DNA from: Paeniglutamicibacter gangotriensis Lz1y
Lineage (GTDB): Bacteria > Actinomycetota > Actinomycetes > Actinomycetales > Micrococcaceae
Length of the DNA: 64,000 nucleotides
Direction: 5' to 3'
NCBI RefSeq assembly: GCF_000348945.1
Contig: NZ_AOCK01000006.1
Coordinates: 1-64,000 of the forward strand
This document shows, piece after piece, positions 52,252 through 61,419 of this stretch. The translations under genes and the position numbers were made by a program. Position 1 is the stretch's first letter. Each line of letters starts with the position of its first letter. The notes beneath the pieces were generated by a model. The model had not been told where the DNA came from. It made no database searches and was given only the letters and a program-made list of their open reading frames with translations.

Positions 52252-54294
52252 ATGAAACTTACGGACCCACTGCTCGAGCCGTTTACGCTGCGACACTTGA
52301 CGCTGCGCAACCGGATCGTGAGCACCTCCCACGAGCCGGCCTACGCCGAAAACTCGATGCCCACCGACCGCTACCGGGCCTACCATCTGGAACGCGCCAA
52401 GGGAGGAGCGGCCCTACTGATGATCGGCGGATCGGCAGTGGTTTCCCCCGACAGCCCGCCGTCCTTCGGGAACCTGCAGCTGCACCGCGAGGAGATCTCC
52501 GGCTGGCTGGCCAAGCTCACCGCCGAGGTCCATGAGGCAGGGGCAGCGGTGATGTGCCAAATCACCCACCTGGGACGACGCACCAGCAACTACGCCGGAG
52601 AATGGCTCCCGGTCCCGTACCCCTCGGCCATGCGCGAGCCGGCACACCGGGCCTTCCCCAAGGTCGCCGAAGACTGGGATATGTACCGGATCGCCTCCGA
52701 CTACGCCGCAGCTGCGGTACGCTGCCGGGATGCGGGCATGGACGGGATTGAAATCCAGTCCTACGGGCACTTCATGGACGCCTTCCTGTCCCCGGCCACC
52801 AACGACCGCACCGATGCGTGGGGCGGCAGCTTCGAAAAACGTCTGGCCTTCCCACTGCTGGTGATCAATTCGGTGCGCGAGGCCGTGGGCCCGGACTTCA
52901 TCCTGGGCATCCGGATGTCCATGGACGAGGACAAGGCAGGCGGGCTGGCCGCACCCGAGGCAATGGCAGCACTGCACCGCTACATCGAGGCGGGCATCGA
53001 CTTCCTCTCCGTGATCAAGGGATCCATCGAATCCGACGCCTCACTGGCCAAGGTCATCCCCTCCATGGGTTCACCTGCAGCCCCGTTCCTGGACTTCGCT
53101 GGCTCCATCAAGGCACAGATCGGAATCCCGGTAATGCATGCCTCGAAGATCGCCGACGTGGCCACGGCCCGGCATGCGGTCTCCCACTCTCTGCTGGACC
53201 TGGTGGGGATGACCCGGGCACAGATCGCCGACCCCTATCTGGTCGCCAAACTGGCCGCAGGCGCCGAGGAGAGGATCCGTCCCTGCGTGGGAGCCAACTA
53301 CTGCCTGGATTCCATCTACGCCTCCGGGGATGCCAAATGCATCCACAACCCCTCCACCGGACGGGAACTGAGCCTGCCACAGCTGATCCCGCCCTCCACA
53401 CAGCCGCCGAAGAAGGCTGTCATCATCGGGGCAGGGCCCGCCGGCCTGGAATGCGCCCGGGTGCTGGGCGAACGCGGGCACCAGGTGGTGCTCTTCGAAG
53501 CCGATGACGCCCCCGGCGGACAGGTGCGCATCGCCGCCACCATCCCGCGGAGACGGGACCTGCAAGGCATCATCGACTGGCGGGTCAGCGAGGCACGGCG
53601 GGCCGGGGTAGAGATCCGCTACGGGGTCTATGCCGAGGCCGAGACCGTGCTGGCCGAGAACCCCGACGTGGTCCTGGTGGCCACCGGGGGAATGCCCAAC
53701 CACGACTTCCTACCCGAGGGCGGGGAACTGACCTCCGATGCCTGGGACGTGCTGGGGCACCTGACCCGGATCCCGGACAGCGTGCTGGTCTACGACGACA
53801 ACGGCGCAGAACCGGGCATGGACGCGGCCGAGAAGCTTGCTGCCGCCGGAGCCCGGGTGGAAATCATCACCCCCGAGCGCATGCTCGCCCCGGATATTGG
53901 GGCCATGAATTCCCCCGCCTACCTACGAGCCTTCTCCGAGAACAACGTGGCCATCACTCTGGCGCACCGGCTGCGTTCGGTCGGCCAGGAACCCGATGGC
54001 ACATTCACCGCCGTGCTCTACAGCGAATACTCCGGCCTTGAGTCCATTCGCACCGTGGACCTGGTCATCACCGAACACGGGACCTTGCCCAATGACGAGC
54101 TGTACTTCGACCTCCTGGGGGATTCGACCAATGCAGGGGAGATCGACTATCCGGCACTGCTGGCCGGGAAGGCGCAACCGCAGGGCAAGAATCCCAAGGG
54201 TAAGTTCGCGCTCTATCGGGTGGGAGATGCAGTGGCCAGCCGGAACATCCACGCCGCCATCTACGACGCCCTGCGATTATGCCTCCCCATCTGA
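52252..54294 (+). CDS. Old-Yellow-Enzyme-family demethylase (DgcA/StcD-like)
   Basis: The 680-residue protein joins an FMN TIM barrel (TLRNRIVSTSHEPAYAENSM, then MCQITHLGRR and GIEIQSYGHFMDAFLSP) to an FAD/NAD domain (VIIGAGPAGLECARVLGERG). The intermediate cluster motif reads CVGANYCLDSI and AKCIHNP. Compared with the TMADH/2,4-dienoyl-CoA reductase pattern CxxCxxC, one Cys is Ala. This is the architecture of dimethylglycine or N-methylproline demethylases, which release formaldehyde. The neighbouring Rieske pair supports a betaine-type pathway. The exact substrate is unknown. Confidence 0.8.
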   Translation: MKLTDPLLEPFTLRHLTLRNRIVSTSHEPAYAENSMPTDRYRAYHLERAKGGAALLMIGGSAVVSPDSPPSFGNLQLHREEISGWLAKLTAEVHEAGAAVMCQITHLGRRTSNYAGEWLPVPYPSAMREPAHRAFPKVAEDWDMYRIASDYAAAAVRCRDAGMDGIEIQSYGHFMDAFLSPATNDRTDAWGGSFEKRLAFPLLVINSVREAVGPDFILGIRMSMDEDKAGGLAAPEAMAALHRYIEAGIDFLSVIKGSIESDASLAKVIPSMGSPAAPFLDFAGSIKAQIGIPVMHASKIADVATARHAVSHSLLDLVGMTRAQIADPYLVAKLAAGAEERIRPCVGANYCLDSIYASGDAKCIHNPSTGRELSLPQLIPPSTQPPKKAVIIGAGPAGLECARVLGERGHQVVLFEADDAPGGQVRIAATIPRRRDLQGIIDWRVSEARRAGVEIRYGVYAEAETVLAENPDVVLVATGGMPNHDFLPEGGELTSDAWDVLGHLTRIPDSVLVYDDNGAEPGMDAAEKLAAAGARVEIITPERMLAPDIGAMNSPAYLRAFSENNVAITLAHRLRSVGQEPDGTFTAVLYSEYSGLESIRTVDLVITEHGTLPNDELYFDLLGDSTNAGEIDYPALLAGKAQPQGKNPKGKFALYRVGDAVASRNIHAAIYDALRLCLPI

Positions 54295-54345
54295 GCACCA
54301 CACCCCAGCGGAACACCACCTCACCCAGCCAGGAAAGGACACACC

Positions 54346-55638
54346 ATGACCACAACACCGGTCCATCACCTACCACCGGCGTATGAGCCCACCGCCGAGA
54401 TCACCGCGCTGATCGCCCGGCGGGTGCCAGGGTTGTGCCTCGAGGCCCCGTTCTACACCAGTGAGGACATGCTCGCGATCGACATCTCCGAGATCTTCGC
54501 CAAACACTGGATCTTCGTGGCCACCGACGCCGAAATCCCCGAACCCGGGGACTACCTCACTATCTCGGTGGGCCCGCACTCGGTGATCCTGCTGCGCGAT
54601 GACGACGAGGAAATCTCCGCGCTGCACAACGTTTGCCGGCACCGCGGGGCCAGGATCCTGAATGACCCATCCGGATCGGTCGGCAACCTGGTCTGCGGCT
54701 ACCACCACTGGACCTACGGCTCCGACGGGTCCCTGCTGCACGCCGACTCGCAACCGAAGGACTTCGACAAAACCCTCTTCGGGCTGCGGAAGGTCGCGGT
54801 GCAATCGGTGGCCGGGCTGATCTTCATCTGCCTCTCCAACGCTCCGCCGGAAGACTTCGCCTCCGTCGCGACGCGCATCGAACCCTACCTCGCACCGCAC
54901 CAGCTGCGCCGCACCAAGGTCGCCGCCCAGGTGGACCTGGTGGAGGACGGCAACTGGAAGCTGGTGATGGAGAACAACCGGGAGTGCTACCACTGCGACG
55001 GACATCCCGAACTCTCCTGCTCACTGTTCCCCACCTACGGGTATGAACCCGACGGACTGCCGCCTCGGCTCCGCCCGGCCTACGACAGGTACCTGGCCGC
55101 GGAGGCCGACCTGATCCAACGCTGCATGGAGCATGACCTGCCCTACCAACAGATCCAAGAACTGCGCGGACGCGCCACCGGATTTAGGATCCAACGCGAA
55201 CCCATGGACGGGGCCGGGGCATCCTTCAGCCCCGACGGAACCCCATTGAGCAGCAAGCTGCTCGGGGAGCTGACGGAGCCCACGCTGGGACGATTGTCCA
55301 TGCACTGGCAACCCAACGCCTGGTTCCATGTGCTCTCCGATCACGCGGTGACCTTCTCGGTGCTTCCGCTGGCGCCCAACAAAACCCTGCTGCGCACCAC
55401 CTGGCTGGTCCACGAGGATGCGGTAGAAGGCGAAGACTACGACCTCGAGGATCTGAAGCGGGTCTGGCAACGCACCAACGAGCAGGACCAGACCTTTGTG
55501 CGCCGCGCCCAGCTCGGTGTCACCAGTCCCGCCTATATCCCCGGCCCCTACGCACCGAACGAATACCAGGTGGAGGACTTCTGCTCCTGGTACATCGAAC
55601 GCCTGCGGGTGGGTACCGGCATGGAAGGGGAATCATGA
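54346..55638 (+). CDS. Rieske aromatic-ring-hydroxylating-type oxygenase, alpha subunit (GbcA-like)
   Basis: The 430-residue protein has an N-terminal Rieske domain, CRHRGARILN and CGYHHWTYG ([2Fe-2S] CxH and CxxH), near residues 98-120. The catalytic iron domain has ENNRECYHCDGHPELS. It is of the betaine-demethylase type (GbcA/StcA) and not of classical aromatic type, as the neighbouring reductase and OYE enzyme suggest. AAAGGAC lies before ATG 54346. It inserts oxygen into an N-methyl group, releasing formaldehyde. Confidence 0.85.
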   Translation: MTTTPVHHLPPAYEPTAEITALIARRVPGLCLEAPFYTSEDMLAIDISEIFAKHWIFVATDAEIPEPGDYLTISVGPHSVILLRDDDEEISALHNVCRHRGARILNDPSGSVGNLVCGYHHWTYGSDGSLLHADSQPKDFDKTLFGLRKVAVQSVAGLIFICLSNAPPEDFASVATRIEPYLAPHQLRRTKVAAQVDLVEDGNWKLVMENNRECYHCDGHPELSCSLFPTYGYEPDGLPPRLRPAYDRYLAAEADLIQRCMEHDLPYQQIQELRGRATGFRIQREPMDGAGASFSPDGTPLSSKLLGELTEPTLGRLSMHWQPNAWFHVLSDHAVTFSVLPLAPNKTLLRTTWLVHEDAVEGEDYDLEDLKRVWQRTNEQDQTFVRRAQLGVTSPAYIPGPYAPNEYQVEDFCSWYIERLRVGTGMEGES

Positions 55639-56753
55639 CCCAGGAACTGCAGTATCTCAGCCTCGCCGCGGCGGCCCCGCAGCTAGCTTCCGCCCCGGCC
55701 GAACCCGCGCCCCGGGTGCTGCGGTGTACCGGCACCCGGGCGGAAACCGCGGCGGTGACAACGTTGATGTTCGAACCCGCCGACGGGCAGTTTTTTGACT
55801 GGCTGCCGGGACAGTATCTGACCCTGAGCCTGGACACCGCACACGGGCAGCTCAGCCGCTGCTACACCATCAGCTCCATTCCCGCCGAGGGGCTGGAAAT
55901 CACCGTCAAGGCACTTTCCGGTGGGCCGGCCTCCAGCTGGCTGCACGATTCGTTGGTCCCGGGTACCGTGGTCGAGGCACACGGTCCCTTGGGTTCCTTC
56001 ACCCCCGCCGCGCTCGCCGGAGCATTGCCCGGCCCACTACCGAGCTACCTTTTCCTGGCGGCAGGCTCGGGCATCACCCCGCTGAGGTCCATCACCCGGG
56101 CACTGCTGGAGTCCGGTGCCCCGATCGATGCGGTGCTGCTCTATAGCGCCCACGATCCAGGGGACGTGATCTTCCACCGCGAGTTGCGCGCCCTCGACGG
56201 CGCCGGCGGCCTCCGCGTGGAAACGATCCTGAGCACCGGTTCGGTGCCCACCACCGGGCTCCCGCGTGCACCGGGCCGGCTAGATGCGGCGATGTTGCAG
56301 GAGTTGGTGCCCGATGTGCAGCTGCGCGAAATCTTTGCCTGCGGTCCGCCGGAGTACCTCGAGGCGGTGCGCGGGATGCTTGACGCCGCCGGTGTGGACC
56401 CTTCGGCACTGCACGTGGAAAGCTTTGATATCGCCGACCATGCCCCGGCCAACACCGTGGCCCAGCCGCTTGAAGCGGCACGAGACAGACAGGTGTTCAG
56501 CGTCGAGTTTGTGCGCAGCGGTCGAACCATTGACTGCCCGGATGATACCTTCGTGCTTGATGCTGCCTTGGCCGCCGGGATCCCGGTGCCCTCGTCGTGC
56601 GCGCTGGGGATGTGCGGGACCTGTAAGTCGGGTCTGCTGCAGGGCACTGTGGAGATGAACCATGCCGGGGGGATCAGACCCAAGGAAATTGCCGCGGGCA
56701 AGATCCTGATCTGTTGCTCCACGCCAACCGGCGACCTGGTCATTGACGCCTAG
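55635..56753 (+). CDS. Ferredoxin-NAD(P) reductase of the Rieske oxygenase (GbcB-like)
   Basis: The 372-residue protein starts in the oxygenase stop (ATGA). It has an FAD domain (RCYTISSIPAEGL, with TPLRSITRALLESG for NAD) and a C-terminal plant-type [2Fe-2S] ferredoxin with SSCALGMCGTCKSG and a last Cys in ICCSTP. It passes electrons from NAD(P)H to the Rieske oxygenase. The fusion and gene order match GbcB/StcB type. It ends at TAG and a strong terminator follows. Confidence 0.88.
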   Translation: MTQELQYLSLAAAAPQLASAPAEPAPRVLRCTGTRAETAAVTTLMFEPADGQFFDWLPGQYLTLSLDTAHGQLSRCYTISSIPAEGLEITVKALSGGPASSWLHDSLVPGTVVEAHGPLGSFTPAALAGALPGPLPSYLFLAAGSGITPLRSITRALLESGAPIDAVLLYSAHDPGDVIFHRELRALDGAGGLRVETILSTGSVPTTGLPRAPGRLDAAMLQELVPDVQLREIFACGPPEYLEAVRGMLDAAGVDPSALHVESFDIADHAPANTVAQPLEAARDRQVFSVEFVRSGRTIDCPDDTFVLDAALAAGIPVPSSCALGMCGTCKSGLLQGTVEMNHAGGIRPKEIAAGKILICCSTPTGDLVIDA

Positions 56754-56775
56754 GCGCCGTCCTGCAGAAAAACCT

Positions 56776-56815
56776 CGGGCCGCAGCTTCCCGCAAAAAGG
56801 GGAAGATGCGGCCCG
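56776..56815. terminator. Bidirectional hairpin terminator
   Basis: CGGGCCGCA (56776-56784) pairs with TGCGGCCCG (56807-56815), and inner CTTCCC pairs with GGGAAG, with one mismatch and a loop containing AAAAA. It lies between the reductase stop and the convergent prfC stop, so it can serve both. Confidence 0.75.
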
Positions 56816-56887
56816 ATCACTAGCGTGCGCGATCTACGGGGGAGTTAGACAGGATTTACCGGCCAGACTCGGCCCGCGGTTCAGGTG

Positions 56888-58510
56888 TTACTTGGCTTCG
56901 TCCTCGGTGATACCGAAGAGCTCGGGGCTATCGGTCATGGTGCGACCAAGCTTCCACTGGTTCCTGAAGAGCCCCACGGGATTCCCGTTCGACCGGTAGA
57001 CGACATCGATGGCTGCTGCCTTGGCGGTCTGTACCGGATCCGGGCCGTAGAGGTCCCGCGCCATTTCGTAGGGAAGTGCCTCTTCGACGACGGCCGGGGC
57101 GTTGAACTCGCGCTTCAGGCGATCCAGGGCCACGTCGAACTGCAAGACGCCGACGGCCGCGAAGATCGGCGTCTGGCTCGTCCCGAAGCCGCGGTAGAGA
57201 ACCTGGATGGTGCCTTCTTCTTCGAGGTGGGAGATTCCCCGGGCGAAGGCCTTGGAACGGCTGGGATCCAGGCCGCGCACCATGCGAAAGTGCTCGGCGT
57301 TGAAGTGCGGCAAACGCGGAAAGGCAACAGCCTCACCGGCGTGTACCGTGTCGCCGATCCGCAATCCGCTGGCGTTGCTGAAGCCCACCACGTCTCCGGG
57401 CCAGGATTCATCCGCCGAATCGCGATCCCTGCCGCTCATGTGGTGGGTGTACTTGGAGGAAACGGGCTTACCCGAGGATTCGTTGCGTAGGGTCATTCCC
57501 CGTTGGAAGGTCCCGGAGCACACCCGGACAAAGGCAAGTTTGTCGTGGTGCGCCGGGTTCATCCCCGACTGCATCTTGAAGACGAATCCGGAGAAGTCCG
57601 AATCCAGTGGGCGCAAGGTGCCCCCCGTATCCGGGCGCGGACCTGGTGCGGGCGCCCGGTTCACCAGGAAATCCAAGAGCGGGGCAACCCCGAAGTTTGA
57701 TGCCGCGGCAGCGAAAAGCACCGGCGTGGCCCGACCGGCCAAGAATTCTTCCGAATCGAAGTTGCCATTCAGAGAGACGGCAATGTCGCAGTCTTCGCGG
57801 GCGGCCTCCCACGCATCTCCGGCGTCCACGGCGGCCTCTTCGGGGCTCATGACATCTGCCTGTGCGAGACTGGCGCCGGCATTCGTGCGAGATAGGCGCG
57901 TGTAGTTTCCGCTCTCCGGGTCGTAGAGTCCACGGAAGTCGCCCGCGATGCCCACGGGCCAGTTCAGCGGCACCGGCAGCCGGCCGGTGGCTTCCTGGAC
58001 CTCATCGAGCAGCTCCAGTGTTTCCTGGCCGGGACGGTCCCACTTATTGAACACGGTGACCACCGGTAACCCGAGTTCCTTGCAGACGGCAAAGAGCTTC
58101 AGGGTCTGGGTTTCCATGCCTCGTGAGGAATCGACCAGCATGATGGCGCAATCCACGGCGGTCAGCACCCGGTAGGTGTCCTCGGAGAAGTCGGCGTGCC
58201 CCGGGGTGTCAAGTAGGTTGAAAATGACATTTCCGTGTTCGAACCGCAAGGCCGTGGAGCTGATGGAGATCCCGCGTTCGCGTTCCATGGTGCCCCAGTC
58301 GGACATGCTCGCATGGCGCCCCTGCTTGCCGTGCGTCACCCCTGCCTCCGTGATGACCCGCGCATGCAATGCCAGAGCCTCGGTCAAGGTCGACTTGCCG
58401 GCATCGGGGTGCGCAATGATGGCAAAAGTCCTGCGTCTGCGGGCTTGGTGATGCACATCATTGTCATTGGTGGAAGGAGAGTCGTAATCAGTCAAAATGC
58501 CGGGAACCAT
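56888..58510 (-). CDS. prfC: Peptide chain release factor 3
   Basis: The 540-residue translational GTPase has the GTP-binding motifs IIAHPDAGKSTLTEAL (P-loop), LLDTPGHADFSEDT (G3) and VFNKWDRPG (G4), with RF3-type LFRNQWKLGRTM near the end. RF3 recycles RF1 and RF2 from the ribosome. The start at 58510 places the family N-terminus just before HHQARRRRTFAIIAH; the frame is open upstream to 58897, but this part has no homology. It is one of the few clear housekeeping-type genes in the window. Confidence 0.9.
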   Translation of the reverse strand: MVPGILTDYDSPSTNDNDVHHQARRRRTFAIIAHPDAGKSTLTEALALHARVITEAGVTHGKQGRHASMSDWGTMERERGISISSTALRFEHGNVIFNLLDTPGHADFSEDTYRVLTAVDCAIMLVDSSRGMETQTLKLFAVCKELGLPVVTVFNKWDRPGQETLELLDEVQEATGRLPVPLNWPVGIAGDFRGLYDPESGNYTRLSRTNAGASLAQADVMSPEEAAVDAGDAWEAAREDCDIAVSLNGNFDSEEFLAGRATPVLFAAAASNFGVAPLLDFLVNRAPAPGPRPDTGGTLRPLDSDFSGFVFKMQSGMNPAHHDKLAFVRVCSGTFQRGMTLRNESSGKPVSSKYTHHMSGRDRDSADESWPGDVVGFSNASGLRIGDTVHAGEAVAFPRLPHFNAEHFRMVRGLDPSRSKAFARGISHLEEEGTIQVLYRGFGTSQTPIFAAVGVLQFDVALDRLKREFNAPAVVEEALPYEMARDLYGPDPVQTAKAAAIDVVYRSNGNPVGLFRNQWKLGRTMTDSPELFGITEDEAK

Positions 58511-59119
58511 GCCTACGAGAATACCCTCGTGTGAGGGTTCCACTAAGCCACGAGACCTCGCAGTGAACACCTCGGGCTCGAATCTGTCCAGTGAAAAGAC
58601 CCGTCGGCGGCCAGGAACATCACCTTTGGGATTCGCGGTCGGCCGAGGACCCAGCTCCTTTCCGACCGATGGTTCCGGCGGAAGAGCAACTCCAACCCAA
58701 CGGGCGGCAGCTGCACGGGCTGGACAGGGCAGCGAAGGCGCGCCGCTGTTGGGGTAGCAGGGGTTCAGGACGATCAACGCCTCGCAGTGTGGTCCCGCGA
58801 GGGTGCGGGTCCTATCCGCTACGGTATTCGCCTCTCTGACCGGGGTGTATCCCTGGGTGAAGGAGCCCATGGACAAATTTTCCTGGACCAGATCCATAGA
58901 TCAGCTGTTGACGGCCATGGCATCGCATAGTGGTCCAGACGCAATCCAGCAGAAGACATGTGAAGAGACACAGGGTTTGGGTGGTCACAAGGATTTTTGG
59001 CCTGCGGCTGAAGTGCTTTTGCACGCCACTGCCGCGGTTCTTCCAGACCCCTTTAGGGTTGTCTTCAGGTGAACCCTAGTAGAGTAAAACCTGTCCCGGA
59101 GACTCCCAAGGAGAACATC
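58511..59119. other. Long spacer between prfC and telA with a hairpin promoter element
   Basis: About 600 bases with no recognisable gene. At its right end TAGGGTT (59054-59060) and AACCCTA (59072-59078) form a 7-base inverted repeat with an 11-base loop. It overlaps a possible promoter (TTGTCT 59059-59064, TAGAGT 59080-59085, 15-base spacer) directly upstream of telA. This may be an operator or attenuator. Confidence 0.4.
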
Positions 59120-60346
59120 ATGTTGAACCCGCTCGACCTCGGCTCGACCTCATCCACGCAGGTAGGAAACCCCCTGGAGTTGGTACCGCCGAAGCCTGTT
59201 GCCGAAGTCACGGTTCATGCTCCGGAAAAGGTCGGCGGCATGATCCTGGTGGATGCAGACGCGCAGCGGAAGCACTCCGAGAACGCCAAAAGTTTTCTTG
59301 ATGACTTGTTGGATACACCCCTTCAGAGCCCAGATTTTCAAACCAAGTTGGCGCAGTTGACGAAGCTGGGCGAGGGGACGATGCAGCAGGCCAGCGCCTC
59401 ATCCAACCGCATGCTGAAGAGGCCCGCAGCAGCCCTCGCAGCCACTGGCGCGGACCCTGCATCGCGTACCGGCAACAGCTTGGAGGAACTTCGACAAATC
59501 GTCACCGAACTAGATCCCAAGCGTCACGATTTAACCGGTACGAAGCGTTTTCTGAAGTTCCTGCCCGGCGGCAGCGCCGTGCAGCGGTACTTCCTGAAGT
59601 ACGAGTCGGCCCAGGAGCAGCTTGACGCCATCACCAAGGCGCTCAAGGGTGGGCAGGACGATCTTCGGCTGGACAACGCTGCCATTCAGACCGAACGAGA
59701 TGCCCTCTGGGCTGCGATGGGGCAGCTGGCGAACTATGCCGTGCTCGCGAGTCATCTGGGTGACGGTTTGGAGAAGCGGATTGACGAGCTGCGCAACAGC
59801 GGCAGGGTGGATGAAGCCACGACTCTGGAAGCAGATGCCCTCTTCTACGTCCGACAGCGCCACCAGGACCTATTGACCCAGATGGCAGTGTCCATCCAGG
59901 GGTATTTGGCTCTTGATGTGGTCAAGAAGAACAACTCGGAGCTGATCAAGGGTGTGGATCGAGCGCTTGACACCACGCTATCGGCGCTGCGCGTAGCAGT
60001 GATCGTTGCGCAAGCCTTGGCTCAGCAAAAGATCGTTCTGGCGCAAATCGATGCCCTCAACTCGACGACGTCGGATTTGATCGTTTCGACCTCGGAGCTT
60101 CTGCGTTCCCAAGGGGCAAGCATTCATCAAACTGCTGCCCAAGCCTCGATCGATTCCACCAAGTTGCAGCAAGCCTTCGACAATGTATTCCAGGCCATGG
60201 ATGAGATCGACAGGTTCAAGACGGAGGCAGCTCAGTCGATGAAACAGACGGTGCAGGTTCTTGAGGGTCAAGTAAGCCGCGCGCGACATCAGCTTGAGCG
60301 CAGCCACGCCTCTGACGAGGCCACTACTCACATACGAAAGGCGTAG
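59120..60346 (+). CDS. TelA-family toxic anion resistance protein
   Basis: The 408-residue protein is TelA-like (PF05816): a disordered head, then a long helical body with TGTKRFLKFLPGGSAVQRYFLK, then ALFYVRQRHQDLLTQMAVSIQ with GYLALDVVKKNNSELIKGVD and other family motifs. TelA is linked to tellurite and cell-envelope stress tolerance, usually with XpaC. AAGGAG lies seven bases before ATG 59120. It ends at TAG and the next gene starts two bases later. Confidence 0.87.
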   Translation: MLNPLDLGSTSSTQVGNPLELVPPKPVAEVTVHAPEKVGGMILVDADAQRKHSENAKSFLDDLLDTPLQSPDFQTKLAQLTKLGEGTMQQASASSNRMLKRPAAALAATGADPASRTGNSLEELRQIVTELDPKRHDLTGTKRFLKFLPGGSAVQRYFLKYESAQEQLDAITKALKGGQDDLRLDNAAIQTERDALWAAMGQLANYAVLASHLGDGLEKRIDELRNSGRVDEATTLEADALFYVRQRHQDLLTQMAVSIQGYLALDVVKKNNSELIKGVDRALDTTLSALRVAVIVAQALAQQKIVLAQIDALNSTTSDLIVSTSELLRSQGASIHQTAAQASIDSTKLQQAFDNVFQAMDEIDRFKTEAAQSMKQTVQVLEGQVSRARHQLERSHASDEATTHIRKA

Positions 60347-60348
60347 AA

Positions 60349-61140
60349 ATGTCACGCCTCACTGCAGGAAATATCTTCAGGGTAGTGCTTGCATTCGTTT
60401 TTTGGCTTTTCACCGCTTTCTACGTGCTTGTCATCGGGGTAGGTGCCAAGAAAAAGAAGGTGATTTTTGAGGGTTTGCTCTACGCCGCCGTTTTCATTGC
60501 TGCCCTTTCCATCTCTGGGGCCAGCGGTGCTTTTGCCGGTATCGGGGTTATGGGCTTGTCGGCCGTGCGTTCATACATGCTTCGCGATCTCTGGCTCCCC
60601 AGAAGGATTCGAAAATCACAGCGTCGCGAGACTTTCCAGGCCTACGCACCTACGCCTATTCCCTCCCAGCAGCCCCCGGCGGCCACTTCGGCGGCTGGGT
60701 TGTCAGACGATCTGGGGAACACTCTGATTTGGGTGAGCTCACAGGCCAAGGCGAACAAGCGCCGACTTCCGGCTGATACGTACATCACCATCCTGGAAAC
60801 ATGCCAGCTGTTGGACTCGGTCATTGACGCGGAAAACCGGCAACCGTCTGCCGATGCGCGCTTTGAGTATGAACTGGAAGCCGTCGTGAGAGAGTATCTG
60901 CCAGCGGTGCTTCAGGGATTCCTGGCCATACCGCCGAGCATGGTGGAAATCCGGCAACCCAACGGGAGAACCCCCAATGAGGAGTTGGCTGAGCAACTTC
61001 GCCTCCTCCTCGGACAGGCTGAAACGCTGCACTCCACCCGTCACAGCCAAACGTCTGCGGATCTCTCCACCACGGGCAACTTCCTCAGAGAGCGGTTCGG
61101 GCATCACCAGCCAGGCGGATTCGATTTCGGAATCAAGTAG
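60349..61140 (+). CDS. XpaC-like partner of TelA
   Basis: The 263-residue protein has two N-terminal membrane segments (RVVLAFVFWLFTAFYVLVIG, then LYAAVFIAALSISGASGAFA) and a soluble helical C-terminus (TYITILETCQLLDSVIDAE and EYELEAVVREYLPAVLQGFL). The pairing and two-helix N-terminus resemble XpaC-YaaN(TelA) pairs in Bacillus, so a partner role is likely. The gap of two bases after telA means coupling. It ends at TAG. Confidence 0.7.
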   Translation: MSRLTAGNIFRVVLAFVFWLFTAFYVLVIGVGAKKKKVIFEGLLYAAVFIAALSISGASGAFAGIGVMGLSAVRSYMLRDLWLPRRIRKSQRRETFQAYAPTPIPSQQPPAATSAAGLSDDLGNTLIWVSSQAKANKRRLPADTYITILETCQLLDSVIDAENRQPSADARFEYELEAVVREYLPAVLQGFLAIPPSMVEIRQPNGRTPNEELAEQLRLLLGQAETLHSTRHSQTSADLSTTGNFLRERFGHHQPGGFDFGIK

Positions 61141-61419
61141 GTAGATCGACGAAGAGTCACTGACCGTCAGGGGCCGGGTTGGGTCCCGGTGTCCCAGCGA
61201 TGGCTGTGCCACGTGGTGCACGGGGGCAATGAAACCTCTGGGTGGCTCGCGCCGATACTTATCCCGGACCGAGACGTGCTCAACATGCTTCCGGTGCGGC
61301 GACCGCCGCAGCCTGATAGGCGGATTCGTCTGGTCTTGGGAAACCTACCAAGGTGTCATGGTTCAGGGGGCTGATGTGCCCGAACGGTGGAAGCTCGTCT
61401 TCCCCGCCCCTAGCTGGAT

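Noticed and set aside
58511-58897. N-terminal extension of release factor 3
   Set aside because: The frame is open but its sequence has no homology to RF3, and the known N-terminus fits a start at 58510.
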